A stretch of DNA of 56,962 nucleotides from Nitrososphaera sp. GTDB lineage: Archaea > Thermoproteota > Nitrososphaeria > Nitrososphaerales > Nitrososphaeraceae. This document shows, piece by piece, positions 1 through 9,397 of this stretch; the stretch's first letter is position 1, and every line of letters begins with the position of its first letter. The translations under genes were made by a program, and so were the position numbers. The notes beneath the pieces were generated by a model. The model had not been told where the DNA came from. It saw only the letters and a program-made list of their open reading frames with translations, and made no database searches. The stretch is from contig JANWIX010000036.1 of the NCBI GenBank assembly GCA_025449675.1, forward strand, positions 1 to 56,962, read 5' to 3'.

Positions 1-108
1 ATCTAGCCCGCTCTGATTCTTCACAGAACGAGGCATGGAATCTCTGTATTTGTCGTAATTGAATGAAGTCCGTAGACAAACCGGTAGATTTTGTTTGATA
101 ATGAGAAA

Positions 109-1155
109 ATGGCTATATTACCATGCCAGAACGAAACATGGTGTGGCCGATGCATGGGAAAAGCGAACGATCAATCAATTGAAAAATTCCTGACTCTGCT
201 CGGATCCAACCCATCAGAATACTTGTCGGGTCAAATCTTGGCAAAGTCGGCGGGAATATCGCGCAGCGCCGTGTGGAAGCAGATAAGGCGGCTCCGCAGA
301 CTAGGTTACTCCATCGAGTCGGTACACGGGCTTGGATATAGGCTCAAAGATGGAACACAGCTTCCAGTTCCGTGGGAACTGAAAAAAGTCCTTCGAACCC
401 GGCGTTTGGGCCACAGAATCCTATACAAAGACGTCGTAGATTCCACCCAGAAGATCGCCATAGCGATTGCAGAGAAGGGAACCGGAACTCATGGAACGGT
501 GGTCATCGCTGAGAAGCAAAGGCAAGGAAGGGGCAGGCTCAGAAGAGAGTGGCTTTCTCCGTCAGGAGGTTTGTGGATGTCCGTCATACTGGAACCAGAC
601 GTGCCGACACGCATAGTTACGCTTCTGCCATTTGTCGCAGCGCTTTCGGTCTGCCATGCAATAAGACAATGCACGGGCTTGGACGCCAGGTTGAAGTGGC
701 CAAATGACGTGATGATCTCTGGAAAAAAGGTAGCGGGAATATTGCTTGACATCAGTGCGGAAGCGGAACATGTGAACTATTCGGTGATAGGGATCGGAAT
801 AAACGCAAACATTGACTCTACTTCCGTTTCTGCAAGGTTTGCAGAGGACGCACCAAGAATCACTTCAATCAGCGACCAGCTGGGCCACGATGTTAGCAAA
901 CTGGAACTGGCACGAACCGTGCTCGAGAACCTTGAGAAGCAACTTTCAGACCTGAATGACAAGGGGGCTCATGTCATTCTAAAGGAATGGGAGTCAAACG
1001 CCGACATGCTGGGGCGCCAAGTGAAGGTACTTCAAAACGGAAGAATGGTCTGTCAGGGCGTTGCTCGCGGCGTAGTCGATGATGGATCCCTGATAATACA
1101 AGATGGAAGCAGGGAGGTTAAGATATCATCGGGCGATATACGAGTCAGGTACTAG
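109..1155 (+). CDS. birA: Bifunctional biotin operon repressor / biotin-[acetyl-CoA-carboxylase] ligase (class II BirA)
   Basis: N-terminal HTH (SGQILAKSAGISRSAVWKQIRRLRRLGYSIESVHGLGYRL) plus ligase motifs (GRGRLRREWLSPSGGLWMSV, LKWPNDVMISGKKVAGILLD). ORF track starts at TTG 91; ATG 109 or 151 more likely. Confidence 0.93.
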   Translation: MAILPCQNETWCGRCMGKANDQSIEKFLTLLGSNPSEYLSGQILAKSAGISRSAVWKQIRRLRRLGYSIESVHGLGYRLKDGTQLPVPWELKKVLRTRRLGHRILYKDVVDSTQKIAIAIAEKGTGTHGTVVIAEKQRQGRGRLRREWLSPSGGLWMSVILEPDVPTRIVTLLPFVAALSVCHAIRQCTGLDARLKWPNDVMISGKKVAGILLDISAEAEHVNYSVIGIGINANIDSTSVSARFAEDAPRITSISDQLGHDVSKLELARTVLENLEKQLSDLNDKGAHVILKEWESNADMLGRQVKVLQNGRMVCQGVARGVVDDGSLIIQDGSREVKISSGDIRVRY

Positions 1156-1406
1156 TGCACCTTGTAAACTATGGCGGTATAGTTTAAGGACAGCGTGTGC
1201 ATAATTAGCAAAGTATACGATATGGAATCAATAAGAACGGCCTTGGGGCTTTGTTAGGTTACACGATCGAACTCATTCAAAGAGAGCGTTCTGCGTTAAT
1301 GGAAAAAGGGCATGATTTTCAGCTGGAAACTAACCCCAATACCTACAAGGGAAGGGATGACAAGTTAATATAGCTATTTTTTATAGCTCGCCGACAACCG
1401 GCAGCA

Positions 1407-1982
1407 ATGAGGCAATCATTCCTAATCGGAATAATAGCTTTAGTGGCTTTTGTAGCAGGCACATTCACGGCTTCGCCCCAACTCGCGGCTTTTGCGGCGG
1501 CGACCATTACGTCGACTGACATCGTAGACAATACTATCCAGTCGATTGACATCAAGGATGCACAAATCAAGACGGCAGACTTGGCAGGAAACGCGGTTAC
1601 TAGTGGAAAGATAAAGTCGGGTGAAGTCAAGCTGTTAGATATCGCGCCAAATTCTGTTGATTCTTCAAAGATTGTTGACGGCTCGATTACTGAGGCAGAC
1701 CTCAGCGACTCGCTTATGAAAACGGTTACGCTTCATGATGACGCATCTGGCCTGGCCGCGGGCTGGGATCCCGACACTGGAGGTAAGATGAACATAGTCG
1801 CACCCGATGTAACCCTTGAATCATCGATCGTAGTCAATCTGGTTTTCACTACGGGTCTGAACGAATCCGGCAAGCAGTGCTTTGTAGGCGATGTCAACTC
1901 GGGACAGTTCCAGCTGATTTGCAACTTTCAAGGAGGCACCGACCCGGTCGACCTAAGATACACAGTCATTAACACATCCTGA
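1407..1982 (+). CDS. Secreted/anchored protein with degenerate ~10-residue DI/KI repeats
   Basis: N-terminal hydrophobic signal (FLIGIIALVAFVAGTFTASPQLAAFAAA) followed by tandem STDIVDNTIQS-IDIKDAQIKT-ADLAGNAVTS-GKIKSGEVKL-LDIAPNSVDS-SKIVDGSITE. TATA-like tttttatagc about 25 nt upstream. Confidence 0.75.
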   Translation: MRQSFLIGIIALVAFVAGTFTASPQLAAFAAATITSTDIVDNTIQSIDIKDAQIKTADLAGNAVTSGKIKSGEVKLLDIAPNSVDSSKIVDGSITEADLSDSLMKTVTLHDDASGLAAGWDPDTGGKMNIVAPDVTLESSIVVNLVFTTGLNESGKQCFVGDVNSGQFQLICNFQGGTDPVDLRYTVINTS

Positions 1983-2086
1983 ACAGCTCAATCCCACTCC
2001 AGCTTGTCAGGCGCTGCTCCGACCCGATTCATCGAGGTTAGGCGAGTCGGTCATATCACCGTTGCAGACCTTCAAGGAATGACGGC

Positions 2087-3490
2087 TCACTTGGTTTTCT
2101 TTCTTGTATTATTTGCAGTATGTGCGTATATTATGACGACATCATTGACATTGGTGCCTGTCCTTCCAGTAACGATAAGTGATCTCAGTTTCCTGAGCGC
2201 TTGGTAGCTGTCATGACTCGCAAGATGGGCGCGGAGGTTTACGCGCTTGCTTTGCGCAATGCGCGCAGTCTTTTGCGAAACAATGGCACCAGCAGCATCA
2301 GAGTTGCCATCTATGCCATCTGTTCCCATGAACGCAGCTATTGCAGGAACGTTCTTCATCGCCATCGCGCAGGATAGCGCAGCCTCTTGGTTTCTGCCCC
2401 CAGTGCCTTCCTTCTTGTTTCCCATCTTCACGGTTGTTTCGCCTCCAAGAACCATTGCCAACGGTGGAAGCGCGCAATCCGCCAAGTGCGAAGCGAGTCG
2501 GCCTACAAAAATGCCAAGGTCCTTAGCCTCTCCGTCGAAGAGAGATCCGAGATAAACCGCCCTCAGGCCCTTGCGCTGGAGAAAACTAACGACACTCTGG
2601 CAGGCAAGGGAATTGCTCCCTATGAGTAAATTTTTGACGTCATGGAATAGCGGGTCGCCAGGTTTTGGCGTGTCGGCGAACCTACCACTTGCACCTTGGA
2701 CAAGGTAGTTCATGGAAGGATCACTGGCTTTCGCTACGCCGTACTTTCTGACTATCGAAACGGCATCGCCAAAGGTCGAGGTGTCGGGGTATGTCGGTCC
2801 AGAAGCGATGATTGACAGATCATCGTCAATGACGTCTGACAAAATGAGTGAAATGACACGGCATGAACTCCCAAGATATTTGAGCATCTGGCCCCCTTTG
2901 ATGGAGGAAAGGTGCTTTCGGACGACATTCATTTCTCGAATGTCGGCTCCAGAACGAAGGAGTTTACTTGTGATATTCTGCTTGTCAGAGAGTCGCAGTC
3001 CCGGGGCTGGAAACGGCATAAGTGATGAACCACCGCCGGACAACAGGACAAGTACCAAGTCATTCTTTCTCGCTTCCTTCAGCACCTTGACGATTCTGTG
3101 GGTGCCTTGCAGGCCAGAGTTGTCAGGGATCGGGTGCGATGCCTCTGTCACCGTAATTAGCGACCTGTTCTTTTTGCTTACTTTTGTTGCGTCGCCATAA
3201 GGAACCGATATCGAACCCCCTGCTACCGTTCTTCCCAGTATAGTGCAGAGTGCATCAGCCATGCGGGCGGTGGCTTTGCCGGCGCCAACCAAGTAAGCGT
3301 TATCGAATCCAGAGACGCTGGTTTTCTTGCCACTAATGTCGAGGATCGTTAATTCGCCCTCAAATCTGACGGCGCGCCTGATTAGGACTTGCGGATCGAC
3401 GCTATCCAGTCCGTGCTCAAGCGCAGAAAGGACAAGTCTTGCCGGCTTGCCGCCGTGTATTCTTGCAAGTTCTGCACGATTCCTTATCAA
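2087..3490 (-). CDS. Glycerate 2-kinase, MOFRL family
   Basis: VLLSGGGSSLMPFPAPGL, KHLSSIKGG, VLGGETTVKMGNKKEGTGGRNQEAAL, GTDGIDGNSDAAGA typical of GckA/MOFRL kinases. Confidence 0.9.
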   Translation of the reverse strand: MIRNRAELARIHGGKPARLVLSALEHGLDSVDPQVLIRRAVRFEGELTILDISGKKTSVSGFDNAYLVGAGKATARMADALCTILGRTVAGGSISVPYGDATKVSKKNRSLITVTEASHPIPDNSGLQGTHRIVKVLKEARKNDLVLVLLSGGGSSLMPFPAPGLRLSDKQNITSKLLRSGADIREMNVVRKHLSSIKGGQMLKYLGSSCRVISLILSDVIDDDLSIIASGPTYPDTSTFGDAVSIVRKYGVAKASDPSMNYLVQGASGRFADTPKPGDPLFHDVKNLLIGSNSLACQSVVSFLQRKGLRAVYLGSLFDGEAKDLGIFVGRLASHLADCALPPLAMVLGGETTVKMGNKKEGTGGRNQEAALSCAMAMKNVPAIAAFMGTDGIDGNSDAAGAIVSQKTARIAQSKRVNLRAHLASHDSYQALRKLRSLIVTGRTGTNVNDVVIIYAHTANNTRKKTK

Positions 3491-3622
3491 CCAGCTAGGA
3501 TATCATTTCTGGTGTTTAATTTTCCTTTGTTCCCATTTTCTAAGGTGAGCAAACAGGTCGCATGACTCACAGGTGCAGACTGATCAGTTCAGGGTAAGAT
3601 CCTACATTTTCAGAATAGGAGA

Positions 3623-4825
3623 CTATCTTAGGCCGCCGTGCTTTAGCATAGTTACGGCCTTATCTTTTAGGCCCTTTTCAAATTCGGACATGTCAATCGT
3701 GTTAATGGGTTCCATGATGTGACATCCCCGCCTGAAATCAGCCTTCCTTGCCTTCTTGCCTGTCGCCTGCCTGAGCTGTTCGATAATGCTTTCCTTTAGG
3801 TCACTCGGACAAATATCGCTACTGTATATCGTTCCCAAGGAGAGCTCGAGCATCTCGTTCAAATGTTCTATCCCTTTTTCCTCATGAAAATGGGGATTCC
3901 TTGTTTCTATCTGAAATATCTCCACTCCTTTGTCAATAACCTGTGGATAGTTAGATGGCAGCAAACCACCAAACTTTTCAAAAATGTCAATGACTTCGTG
4001 GGACTCTATAGAGTATCCACTTGAGTAATGAAGGCATTCGGCCAGGGGCATCGACAACGCATGCTCACCGGCATTTCCCGTCTTTATTATGTCTGATTCA
4101 AAGCCAGTGATGGTGGCAATTAGCGCGTTCAGATTCTTGTTCGTTATCTCTGAAACGCGTCCCCATTTTGAGAACTGGATAGAATTGTTCCTGACCTTTG
4201 GCTTGAAGACCCACGAAATCCTAACGTTGCAGTACGGCGTGTTGGACATCCCGAATCCGGCGGCGAAAATCTTGACGTATTCGTTCACAGCTCCGGGCAC
4301 ATAATTGTCACTGTCAATGAATCCAACGTAATCCTTATTGTACAGCTTTGCCATCAACAGCCCAATTACCATGCCCTCTGCTTTTCCGCTCCGGATTTTG
4401 CCCTGTGAATCAAGGATAGAAGTATACCCTATTTTCTTGAGGACATCGGCTAGACCAGAGTCCTGCTGATGAATAACGATCATGCGCTTGTCCATAAAGC
4501 GGCCAAGTTGTCGTATGGCCTCGGTCTCCATAGCGTACCTGTCGACAGGTGTCCTGGCACTGTTTGAGACTATTATTACAAGACATTCATTGGGTATTCC
4601 GCTAAGGACGCCTTCAAGAAGCTTTAATTTTTCGTTTTTTATCGGAATAACTATTGCAAGGTCGTGAAGTATGTTAGAGATTTCATCATAATCAAATTTC
4701 TTTATCGTCTGGTGAGAAGAAAGGAATCCCTTCGACTTGCCCGAATCGAGCTCATAGATCCTCTGTACAGCATGAATGCTCACGGAACCCAGTCTTTCGG
4801 TGTACCGGGGAAAATCCAGTTTCAC
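3623..4825 (-). CDS. mpgS: Mannosyl-3-phosphoglycerate synthase (GT55-type)
   Basis: AIVIPIKNEKLKLLEGVLSGIPNECLVIIVSNS, VGFIDSDNYVPGAVNEYVK, CNVRISWVFKPKV; full length; TATA (tatattaaa at 4847-4855, minus-strand sense TTTAATATA) about 25 nt upstream. Confidence 0.88.
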   Translation of the reverse strand: MKLDFPRYTERLGSVSIHAVQRIYELDSGKSKGFLSSHQTIKKFDYDEISNILHDLAIVIPIKNEKLKLLEGVLSGIPNECLVIIVSNSARTPVDRYAMETEAIRQLGRFMDKRMIVIHQQDSGLADVLKKIGYTSILDSQGKIRSGKAEGMVIGLLMAKLYNKDYVGFIDSDNYVPGAVNEYVKIFAAGFGMSNTPYCNVRISWVFKPKVRNNSIQFSKWGRVSEITNKNLNALIATITGFESDIIKTGNAGEHALSMPLAECLHYSSGYSIESHEVIDIFEKFGGLLPSNYPQVIDKGVEIFQIETRNPHFHEEKGIEHLNEMLELSLGTIYSSDICPSDLKESIIEQLRQATGKKARKADFRRGCHIMEPINTIDMSEFEKGLKDKAVTMLKHGGLR

Positions 4826-5075
4826 ATTAGTAGTACCAGAATGATTATATTAAATAGTTTGGCAATGATCACAAAATCTTGCAACGCGGTACGAGAAATA
4901 ATTTAGCCGAGTCGTTTGAGGAAAGACCCAATTGCTCCAACGCTCCACATCCTCTTAAAAAGGTGGATGCAAAATAGTCAGGACGCTTGACAGCATTCAT
5001 ACTGCGCTGTCCTATGTCAGCGGAAGCCTGCAAAACGTAACTGCGGTTCTGAACGGAAAAAAAGAGAGAGGGTTC

Positions 5076-7658
5076 ATGTTCTCCCTGTTGAATCCACCTG
5101 TTCCTCTTGGCGGCAATATCATTTCTCTGGATATTTACGTTGACGAAGTGCCAATGCAAAAAAAGTCAGTCTTTATTGCCACGCAGGACGACATGGTCAA
5201 TGCGGCCGCACTATCTGACACCAGGCCGCTTCCCTTCAAACCGTTTCAGAGCGCGAGGTTCTTGGTAATTAACAATGGCGGCCTTGAAGAAAAGAGAAAA
5301 CACAAGCTAGCAATCATGAGCAAGATGGAGGGTTTCGAACAAGTGATCATACCTTTTACTTTCATGGATCGTGTACGTCGTCAGGGCAGCACCATTTTCG
5401 TACATGAGCATGCGCTGGAATCAGAACCAATATCGCCTGGCGAAAATGCGACGATCTTCAAGAATTTCACCACACCTCTTGTTCTCTCGGGCAAGAAGGC
5501 ATACGTCGTCTGCTCCGCTCATGGCGGGCTTTCTGCCAACTGGACGTGGATGGGGGTAAGATATGACAACGGGGGGCTGTACGTGCCGCCAGCAAGAGCC
5601 TTTGGCAAGATAATCGTCGAGGTATCGATGGATGACGGTGTCAGAAAAAGGCTGCCTAATTTCGTTATCTCTTCTAGACACGAAAATGGCATGCTCGAGA
5701 CGCGTCATGAGATGGGCGGACTAGAAGTAAGGCGCAGGCTGACTGTGCCATATGAGAACAGGGGTTTCATCATGAGCCTAGAGTTGGCGCTTGTTCATCG
5801 GCAAGAAGATCTGATGGTCAGGTCTAAAAGAAGAAAAGAAATCCAAAAGCGCAAAATTCACATTCACTTCTTGATTGATGGCAACATTACAAGTTACGGG
5901 CTTGCCGCGGTTTCCCAGAATACCAGTGCCAAGTTTGACTCAAGAAATAATTGCCTCCGGGTAAGTACGACTGGACGAAAAAGTGTAGGCGTACAATACT
6001 TTGGCACCATAGGCGTCGCTCCAAAAGCGATCAGACCAAGCCGCGTTCTGGCCGACTCGTACGACAATGACATGGAGCTGTCATACGACTTTGAGCTGGA
6101 GTTGGGCAAGCCTGCTGTTAAGTTAGCACTGGTGGCGACTGGCAGTTTCTCAAGTCAGGCAAGCTGTCTGAAGGAGTACTGCGACATGCGAGATAACTAC
6201 CTCCGGTTGTCTGAAGCCACCACAAGAGGTTTTGCCGATTTCTCTTCATCCACCCTGCGCATAGGAGCTTCGTCTACCCCCCGACATTCTACGATTGCAA
6301 AACTGATCGCTGCCTACGAAAAGACAAAGACTTGCCTTAGATACCTAAAAACAGAGTACGACGGGCTTGGAGAAGGGATCTGCGCGGGCCTGCCACGTTT
6401 TCCAAACTATTGGGCTAGAGATACAGGTTGGACCTTGCGCGGATACCTGGCGATAGGCGACTATAGGTTCACTGCATCAACCATTGATAATTTCATTAAA
6501 CGCCAAGCCAGAAAAACCGCGAATGGCGCGTTTAAGGGAGAGCTGCCAATGATAATTAGCGGCAAAGCATTTCTTCATTCTACCACATACGGATCGGCTG
6601 ACTCAACTTTTCTTTTTCCATGGGCAATACTTCACTACGTACGGGCAACAGGCGATATTGCATATCTGGAAAAGAGATGGAACGCGATAGTGGACCTGAT
6701 CGAATATGGCTTTCTTAAGGATCTCGACGGAGACGGTCTGCTAGAGAATGATTTTACCGGGATCGCTGAGAAGATGCCAATTCAAGACTCGACTTGGATG
6801 GATCATATTGACAGACGAAAGAGTGCCAACGACATTCAAGCCCTGTTTTACGAGAGTCTGATGGTCGGAGGAGAGCTAGCAGTTTTGGCCGGAGATAACG
6901 AAAAGGCAAAGAGGTGGAAAGACAAGGCTGCTGCTCTACAGGAAAAGATCGATGCTGAGTATTGGAATCCGGAGACGGGTTTCTACTACGATACGATAAG
7001 AAAGGACGGTTCAAAGGACCCAAAGATCCGACCAAACGCACTAGTTCTCTTGCTGGCCGACGTAGTTAAAGACAGAAACAAGGCAGAATCGGTGCTGAAC
7101 AGGATCGAACAGCCTGACATGACGACTGCGTGGGGACTTCGGACCCTAAGTTCACAAGACCCGCGCTATCATCCTGCACTTTATCACGACGGGGCTGTCT
7201 GGCCGCTTGTAACCGGCTGGGCGGCGTTGAGTGAGATGAAATACGGCAGGAGGGAGCAGGCACTCCACTACCTCGAGTCAATGGCTGACAGGATTCTTGC
7301 AGAAAACGGCATGTTTGCTGAAACTTACAGGGGTGACCGGCCCGAACCGTTCAATTCGTGCATACTCCAGGCTTGGTCCGCAGGCATGTATGCTTTTGCG
7401 TTTTGTGAAATGATGCTCGGGATGAAACTGGACATGATAAATAACACGGTCCGAATCGACCCAATGATCCCCGATTCACTAAAAGACGGCGCGTCGATGC
7501 CAATTGACTTTGAACGCGTACTTCGTACCGCAAAAGGTACGACGATATTGCGGACATCGATAGACTTTCATAACGGCAAGATAATGGCATCGGTCAAGGG
7601 CAAGAACAGACCGGACATTTCTAGCGAATCGTATTCGGTTGTCGTTTCGACAGTTTGA
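5076..7658 (+). CDS. Large glycoside hydrolase, glycogen-debranching/amylo-alpha-1,6-glucosidase-like (alpha/alpha toroid)
   Basis: C-terminal catalytic-like region LPRFPNYWARDTGWTLRGYLAIGDY, DLDGDGLLENDF, STWMDHIDRR, YHDGAVWPLVTGWAALSE. Coding-like reading frame extends upstream of 5076 without an in-frame ATG. Confidence 0.78.
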   Translation: MFSLLNPPVPLGGNIISLDIYVDEVPMQKKSVFIATQDDMVNAAALSDTRPLPFKPFQSARFLVINNGGLEEKRKHKLAIMSKMEGFEQVIIPFTFMDRVRRQGSTIFVHEHALESEPISPGENATIFKNFTTPLVLSGKKAYVVCSAHGGLSANWTWMGVRYDNGGLYVPPARAFGKIIVEVSMDDGVRKRLPNFVISSRHENGMLETRHEMGGLEVRRRLTVPYENRGFIMSLELALVHRQEDLMVRSKRRKEIQKRKIHIHFLIDGNITSYGLAAVSQNTSAKFDSRNNCLRVSTTGRKSVGVQYFGTIGVAPKAIRPSRVLADSYDNDMELSYDFELELGKPAVKLALVATGSFSSQASCLKEYCDMRDNYLRLSEATTRGFADFSSSTLRIGASSTPRHSTIAKLIAAYEKTKTCLRYLKTEYDGLGEGICAGLPRFPNYWARDTGWTLRGYLAIGDYRFTASTIDNFIKRQARKTANGAFKGELPMIISGKAFLHSTTYGSADSTFLFPWAILHYVRATGDIAYLEKRWNAIVDLIEYGFLKDLDGDGLLENDFTGIAEKMPIQDSTWMDHIDRRKSANDIQALFYESLMVGGELAVLAGDNEKAKRWKDKAAALQEKIDAEYWNPETGFYYDTIRKDGSKDPKIRPNALVLLLADVVKDRNKAESVLNRIEQPDMTTAWGLRTLSSQDPRYHPALYHDGAVWPLVTGWAALSEMKYGRREQALHYLESMADRILAENGMFAETYRGDRPEPFNSCILQAWSAGMYAFAFCEMMLGMKLDMINNTVRIDPMIPDSLKDGASMPIDFERVLRTAKGTTILRTSIDFHNGKIMASVKGKNRPDISSESYSVVVSTV

Positions 7659-7670
7659 TGCCCGCAAAAC

Positions 7671-7710
7671 TCGCCAAAGTCCATGTGAGGCTTTGGCGAT
7701 TGCCAAAGGC
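7671..7710. promoter_or_regulatory. Inverted repeat TCGCCAAAG-N11-CTTTGGCGA plus third GCCAAAG copy directly upstream of a TATA-like element
   Basis: Perfect 9-bp inverted repeat 7671-7679/7691-7699; direct copy 7703-7709; ATAAATTA 7711-7718; next CDS ATG at 7748. Confidence 0.45.
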
Positions 7711-7747
7711 ATAAATTATCAGCCAATCGGAACGATCGTGTCAGGTC

Positions 7748-8149
7748 ATGTTCATGCTATACACGCCACAGGAAGCAAACAAGGTTCTGCCAGAAGTCAG
7801 GCAGATGTTTGCAAACATTGTGGCGCAAAAAAACAGGGCCGTTGCACTTCAGCAAGAGCTGACCATGATAACAGAGAGAGGTGCCAAGTTTGAGCCCTTT
7901 GTGAAGAAAAAGCAGGAGCTCAACACCGTTGTTTCAGAGCTTCACAAAGCGATAGAACAACTTGAAGGGACGGGTGTTGTGATAAAGAGTGTAGACGAAG
8001 GGCTGCTCGACTTTCCCTCAAAGCGCTTTGATGAAGAAGTCTGGCTCTGCTGGAAATCGGGCGAAACCGAAATAAAGTTCTGGCATGCGAAAAACGAAGG
8101 CTTTACGGGACGCAAGCCGCTTGAAACGACAGGCATTATTGAGCCCTGA
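7748..8149 (+). CDS. DUF2203-family protein
   Basis: YTPQEANKVLPEVRQMFANIV ... LLDFPSKRFDEEVWLCWKSGETEIKFWHAKNEGFTGRKPL, typical DUF2203. Confidence 0.85.
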   Translation: MFMLYTPQEANKVLPEVRQMFANIVAQKNRAVALQQELTMITERGAKFEPFVKKKQELNTVVSELHKAIEQLEGTGVVIKSVDEGLLDFPSKRFDEEVWLCWKSGETEIKFWHAKNEGFTGRKPLETTGIIEP

Positions 8150-8201
8150 CCCGAACTGGCTAATCGATTCACAAAACATAGTAAGATCTAGTGCTTTTTG
8201 A

Positions 8202-9089
8202 ATGGCAGTCGTGTTTTCTAGCTGGCTTCGTGCAATAAGGATACGATTCTTGCTAGCATCGGTGATCGCGGTAAGCAATGGTTTGGCACTAGCATATTGG
8301 AAGTACGGCCAGATTGACATTGCTTACGCCGCATTGACTTATGCCGGCGTGGTTTGCCTTCATGCGAGCGTGGATCTTCTCAATGACTACTGGGATCACA
8401 AGAGGGGCATAGACAGCGCGACCACCCGGACGAAATTTAGCGGTGGAACTGGCGTCCTACCGGAAAACATTCTGACTCCCCGAGCAGTATACGCTGCGGG
8501 AATGATCTTTCTGCTCCTGGGAGCATTAATCGGCACATATTTCGTTTTTGTGCGCGGAATTACAATAGCGCTAATACTTGGATTTGCGGTGGTTGCCATC
8601 TACTTTTACTCCACAAGCATAGTAAATGCGGGGCTTGGGGAGCTATTCGTAGCGATCAAGGGGGCGATGATAGTCCTGGGCACGTTTTACGTTCAGACAG
8701 CAGTCATTGACCTTGCGGCGATATATGTCGGCGCGATTGTAGGAATCCTGTCGGCGACGGTGCTGTTTATCAATTCATTTCCTGACTACGAAGCGGATCG
8801 GTCAAAGGGCCGCCGGACTCTTGTTATCCTACTCGGAAAAAGTACAGGCGCCAAGATCTTTCCTCTCATTATATTAGCTGCCTACGCCATGATAGTCGCG
8901 GGAATATTCCTTGGTTTTACAAAAGTGTATTCGCTGGCAGGCCTGGTATCTCTTCCTTTCGCGATCAAGGCCGTTGGCATGCTCAGAAAGAGTCACAGTG
9001 ACATCAACACGCTAGAGTCCGCAATGGGGTCAGCTGTCATGTACTCGAGGATAACTGGATTCGTGCTGGCGATCAGCCTAATCTGGTAG
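8202..9089 (+). CDS. UbiA-family prenyltransferase (MenA-like)
   Basis: Asp-rich motifs NDYWDHKRGID and DYEADRSKGRRT with multiple TM segments. Confidence 0.85.
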   Translation: MAVVFSSWLRAIRIRFLLASVIAVSNGLALAYWKYGQIDIAYAALTYAGVVCLHASVDLLNDYWDHKRGIDSATTRTKFSGGTGVLPENILTPRAVYAAGMIFLLLGALIGTYFVFVRGITIALILGFAVVAIYFYSTSIVNAGLGELFVAIKGAMIVLGTFYVQTAVIDLAAIYVGAIVGILSATVLFINSFPDYEADRSKGRRTLVILLGKSTGAKIFPLIILAAYAMIVAGIFLGFTKVYSLAGLVSLPFAIKAVGMLRKSHSDINTLESAMGSAVMYSRITGFVLAISLIW

Positions 9090-9124
9090 AAAAACCACCT
9101 TGATGCGTCTTTGGTGGGTATGGA

Positions 9125-9397
9125 TTACAATCCTGCGCTTTCGATTAGGTTTATCAGCTGGTCGTACTGCTCTATGAATTTCTTGCCTTTGCCAGTAATG
9201 GCGATTAGGCCACTTACTCTGTGTATCATCCCTTTTCCTTCCAGTTCGTCAAAGTGGTTCATCATCTTGTCATACGACAACCTCGTGAAATGCTGAATAT
9301 GGGTTGGCTTTGCCACCTCGTTGTGCATGACGTCCTCTTCTATCGCACAAAGGATATCGTAGAATAGCTGGAGCTTATGTCGCTTTTCTTGCTTCAA
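9125..9397 (-). CDS. Small winged-helix DNA-binding protein
   Basis: VAKPTHIQHFTRLSYDKMMNHFDELEGKGMIHRVSGLIAITGKGKKFIEQYDQLINLIES is a typical archaeal wHTH; likely TTG start at 9397 overlapping the upstream gene's 3' end. Confidence 0.7.
   Translation of the reverse strand: MKQEKRHKLQLFYDILCAIEEDVMHNEVAKPTHIQHFTRLSYDKMMNHFDELEGKGMIHRVSGLIAITGKGKKFIEQYDQLINLIESAGL

Noticed and set aside
2712-3200. 162-aa plus-strand ORF
   Set aside because: Fully antisense to the well-supported glycerate kinase gene; no domain-like sequence.
4869-5159. 96-aa minus-strand ORF upstream of glycosidase
   Set aside because: Antisense to the likely 5' extension/leader of the glycosidase; no domain.
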